Below are positions 32,052-32,748 of a stretch of DNA of 32,748 bases, one piece after another; the first letter of the stretch is position 1, and each line of letters begins with the position of its first letter. The position numbers were made by a program, and so were the translations under genes. This DNA is from a virus. The stretch covers positions 1 to 32,748 of the IMG/VR virus record IMGVR_UViG_3300043803_001266; one strand, given 5' to 3'. The notes under the pieces were generated by a model. It had not been told where the DNA came from, did not search any database, and was given only the letters and a program-made list of their open reading frames with translations.

Positions 32052-32258
32052 ATGATCGATTACATTTGCGATAACATCACGGTTGACAATGATTCGGAAG
32101 ATGGTATTTTTCTTGGAAACAAGATGGTTGTAATTTCTGTTCCGGAGTGTGGCGGTACTGATCCTTTGGACAGGTATGACCACCTTGTGTCAATATCCGG
32201 AGCGTTGGAAAATGCTCTGGACTGCGGTGTACGCTCGTTCAGTTACAGTAAGATTTGA
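32052..32258 (+). CDS. Small protein, 68 residues
   Basis: The protein starts MIDYICDNITVDNDSEDGIF and continues LGNKMVVISVPECGGTDPLD with strand-forming VVISV and a C-terminal helix (ISGALENALDCGVRSFSYSK). It has an acidic first third. A GGAGG site lies ten bases before the ATG inside the previous gene. Family not recognised. Its stop is directly followed by the fourth 29-bp palindrome pair. Confidence 0.72.
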   Translation: MIDYICDNITVDNDSEDGIFLGNKMVVISVPECGGTDPLDRYDHLVSISGALENALDCGVRSFSYSKI

Positions 32259-32340
32259 AGCAAACCCTTGCCGCGTAAGGACTTACGACGCGGCGGGCGG
32301 CACGATTTTGATGTAAGTGCTTACTGCACAAGCACTTAGA
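32259..32340. repeat. Pair of 29-bp palindromes, pair 4
   Basis: Sites at 32259-32287 (AGCAA-N19-TTACG) and 32312-32340 (TGTAA-N19-TTAGA) keep the 53-base offset, but the outer bases and the link have diverged (GACGCGGCGGGCGGCACG in place of the usual link). The second site has an internal AAGTGCTTACTG. These are the weakest sites, which helps define which positions are constrained. Confidence 0.75.
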
Positions 32341-32357
32341 AAATATTGCAGTTTTTC

Positions 32358-32386
32358 TTGACAAGCGTCGATAAGTATGGTATCCT
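32358..32386 (+). promoter_or_regulatory. Sigma70-like promoter, GTCGATAAGTA family
   Basis: TTGACA and TATCCT are 17 bases apart; the spacer contains GTCGATAAGTA, as at 31517. The start codon is only six bases past the -10, so the transcript would be nearly or wholly leaderless. Confidence 0.78.
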
Positions 32387-32392
32387 AACACC

Positions 32393-32563
32393 ATGAGCAA
32401 GCGAAAAAAGAGTATCGTTGTGCAACTGAATGTTCGTCCGTTGTGGGCTCTTGGTACGGGCCATCACGACCACAAGAGCGGAAGCGGACAGCACGACAAT
32501 CGACCCAAGCGACTTCGCACTCGCGAAGCCAAGAATCGACAGGCCGTGAGGGATGGTTGGTAG
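32393..32563 (+). CDS. Small strongly basic protein, 56 residues
   Basis: The protein reads MSKRKKSIVVQLNVRPLWAL, then GTGHHDHKSGSGQHDNRPKR and LRTREAKNRQAVRDGW. It is very basic (many Arg, Lys and His), suggesting nucleic-acid binding. Small phage proteins with R-P-L..AL followed by a GxH motif and a basic end are familiar, but I cannot name one. The start is six bases after the -10, with no ribosome site, implying leaderless translation. An overlapping plus-strand frame (from about 32443) is a shadow. Confidence 0.72.
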   Translation: MSKRKKSIVVQLNVRPLWALGTGHHDHKSGSGQHDNRPKRLRTREAKNRQAVRDGW

Positions 32564-32622
32564 TCCTACCTAATCCTACGGATTTGGATTGTGTGGATGT
32601 AGTCAGCCAAAAAATAGATCAC

Positions 32623-32650
32623 TTGACAAAATAGATTTCTCGACTAAAAT
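32623..32650 (+). promoter_or_regulatory. Sigma70-like promoter
   Basis: TTGACA and TAAAAT are 16 bases apart. The spacer differs from both other families. It drives the last, cut-off gene, which has an AAAGGAG ribosome site. Confidence 0.85.
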
Positions 32651-32670
32651 ATCGTTCAAAGGAGAAAACG

Positions 32671-32748
32671 ATGCTTACTCTTCGACATTTTCGTAAGATC
32701 GAGAAGGAAATCAAGGGACTGAAAAAGTGCCAAAGTATTTATAGCCGG
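32671..32748 (+). CDS. Partial gene, N-terminus only
   Basis: The first 26 codons are visible, MLTLRHFRKIEKEIKGLKKC and on, and the frame is open at the window edge. An AAAGGAG site lies correctly before the ATG and a promoter lies upstream, so the gene is likely real. The visible part is a basic amphipathic helix. Nothing more can be said. Confidence 0.68.
   Translation, partial: MLTLRHFRKIEKEIKGLKKCQSIYSR

Noticed and set aside
29561-32340. CRISPR-like appearance of repeated palindromes with constant spacing
   Set aside because: The links between sites are themselves conserved, sites occur in only pairs or singly, and no cas genes are present.
32443-32634. A 63-codon plus-strand frame over the basic gene
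   Set aside because: It lies in another frame of the 56-residue gene, has no ATG with a ribosome site, and its product is low-complexity.
1-32748. tRNA or rRNA genes, transposons and integrase attachment sites
   Set aside because: No cloverleaf-like sequence, transposase, integrase or terminal repeat was recognised by eye; a dedicated tRNA scan would be needed to be certain.

Overview
The window looks like part of the genome of a tailed double-stranded DNA phage, or an assembled fragment of one. It carries a large terminase subunit, a portal, a protease/scaffold, an HK97-like major capsid protein, a decoration-type protein, a connector-type protein and a set of receptor-binding fibres. There is no rRNA, tRNA, transposase, integrase or CRISPR array. 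Purine-rich Shine-Dalgarno sites and sigma70-like promoters point to a bacterial host, but the host group cannot be read from the sequence. No tape measure, tail tube or lysis gene was seen.

Layout. (1) 1-1396, plus strand: an unrecognised cut-off gene followed by a PAPS-type sulfotransferase. (2) 1393-16917, minus strand: connector and small structural genes, three long fibres, two small proteins, a 1276-residue fibronectin/LCCL-like/discoidin adhesin, and a tandem family of three cysteine-rich tail-type proteins. Many of these genes are joined by ATGA or TAATG overlaps. (3) 17014-28185, minus strand, upstream in the same direction: a small 53-residue ORF, a sigma region-2-like protein, an HTH/coiled-coil protein (candidate small terminase), GDP-mannose 4,6-dehydratase, HNH endonuclease, ERCC4 nuclease, a CxC protein, terminase, portal, protease-scaffold, decoration protein and major capsid protein, followed by an intrinsic terminator. 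(4) 28186-28568: a divergent promoter region, one small plus-strand HTH gene and a strong terminator.

(5) 28569-32748, plus strand: base composition changes visibly, from strongly AT-rich to roughly balanced. Thirteen small genes (26 to 104 residues) sit between dense regulatory DNA. This is the most unusual part of the window. A 29-bp palindrome with half-site CGTAAnnCCTT and arms CGTAA-N19-TTACG occurs 11 times. Eight copies form four pairs whose starts are exactly 53 bp apart. The other three lie inside a promoter module of about 180 bp that is repeated three times with nearly invariant spacing: three CAAAATGCT iterons, a TCTCA-N3-TGAGA palindrome, the 29-bp site, an A/T tract, a GG-N10-GC box that looks like a -24/-12 promoter, and a purine leader AAGAAAGAGAGAAA. 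Other genes here have sigma70-like promoters with conserved spacers. The arrangement suggests an early, host-takeover region under a coordinated operator system comparable in concept to phage stoperators; that role is inferred.

How the parts may work together: the plus-strand small genes would act early on the host; the sigma-like and HTH proteins could switch transcription to the minus-strand late operon; the late genes build and fill the head and make the adhesins. The sulfotransferase and the dehydratase suggest that phage or host surface glycans are modified.
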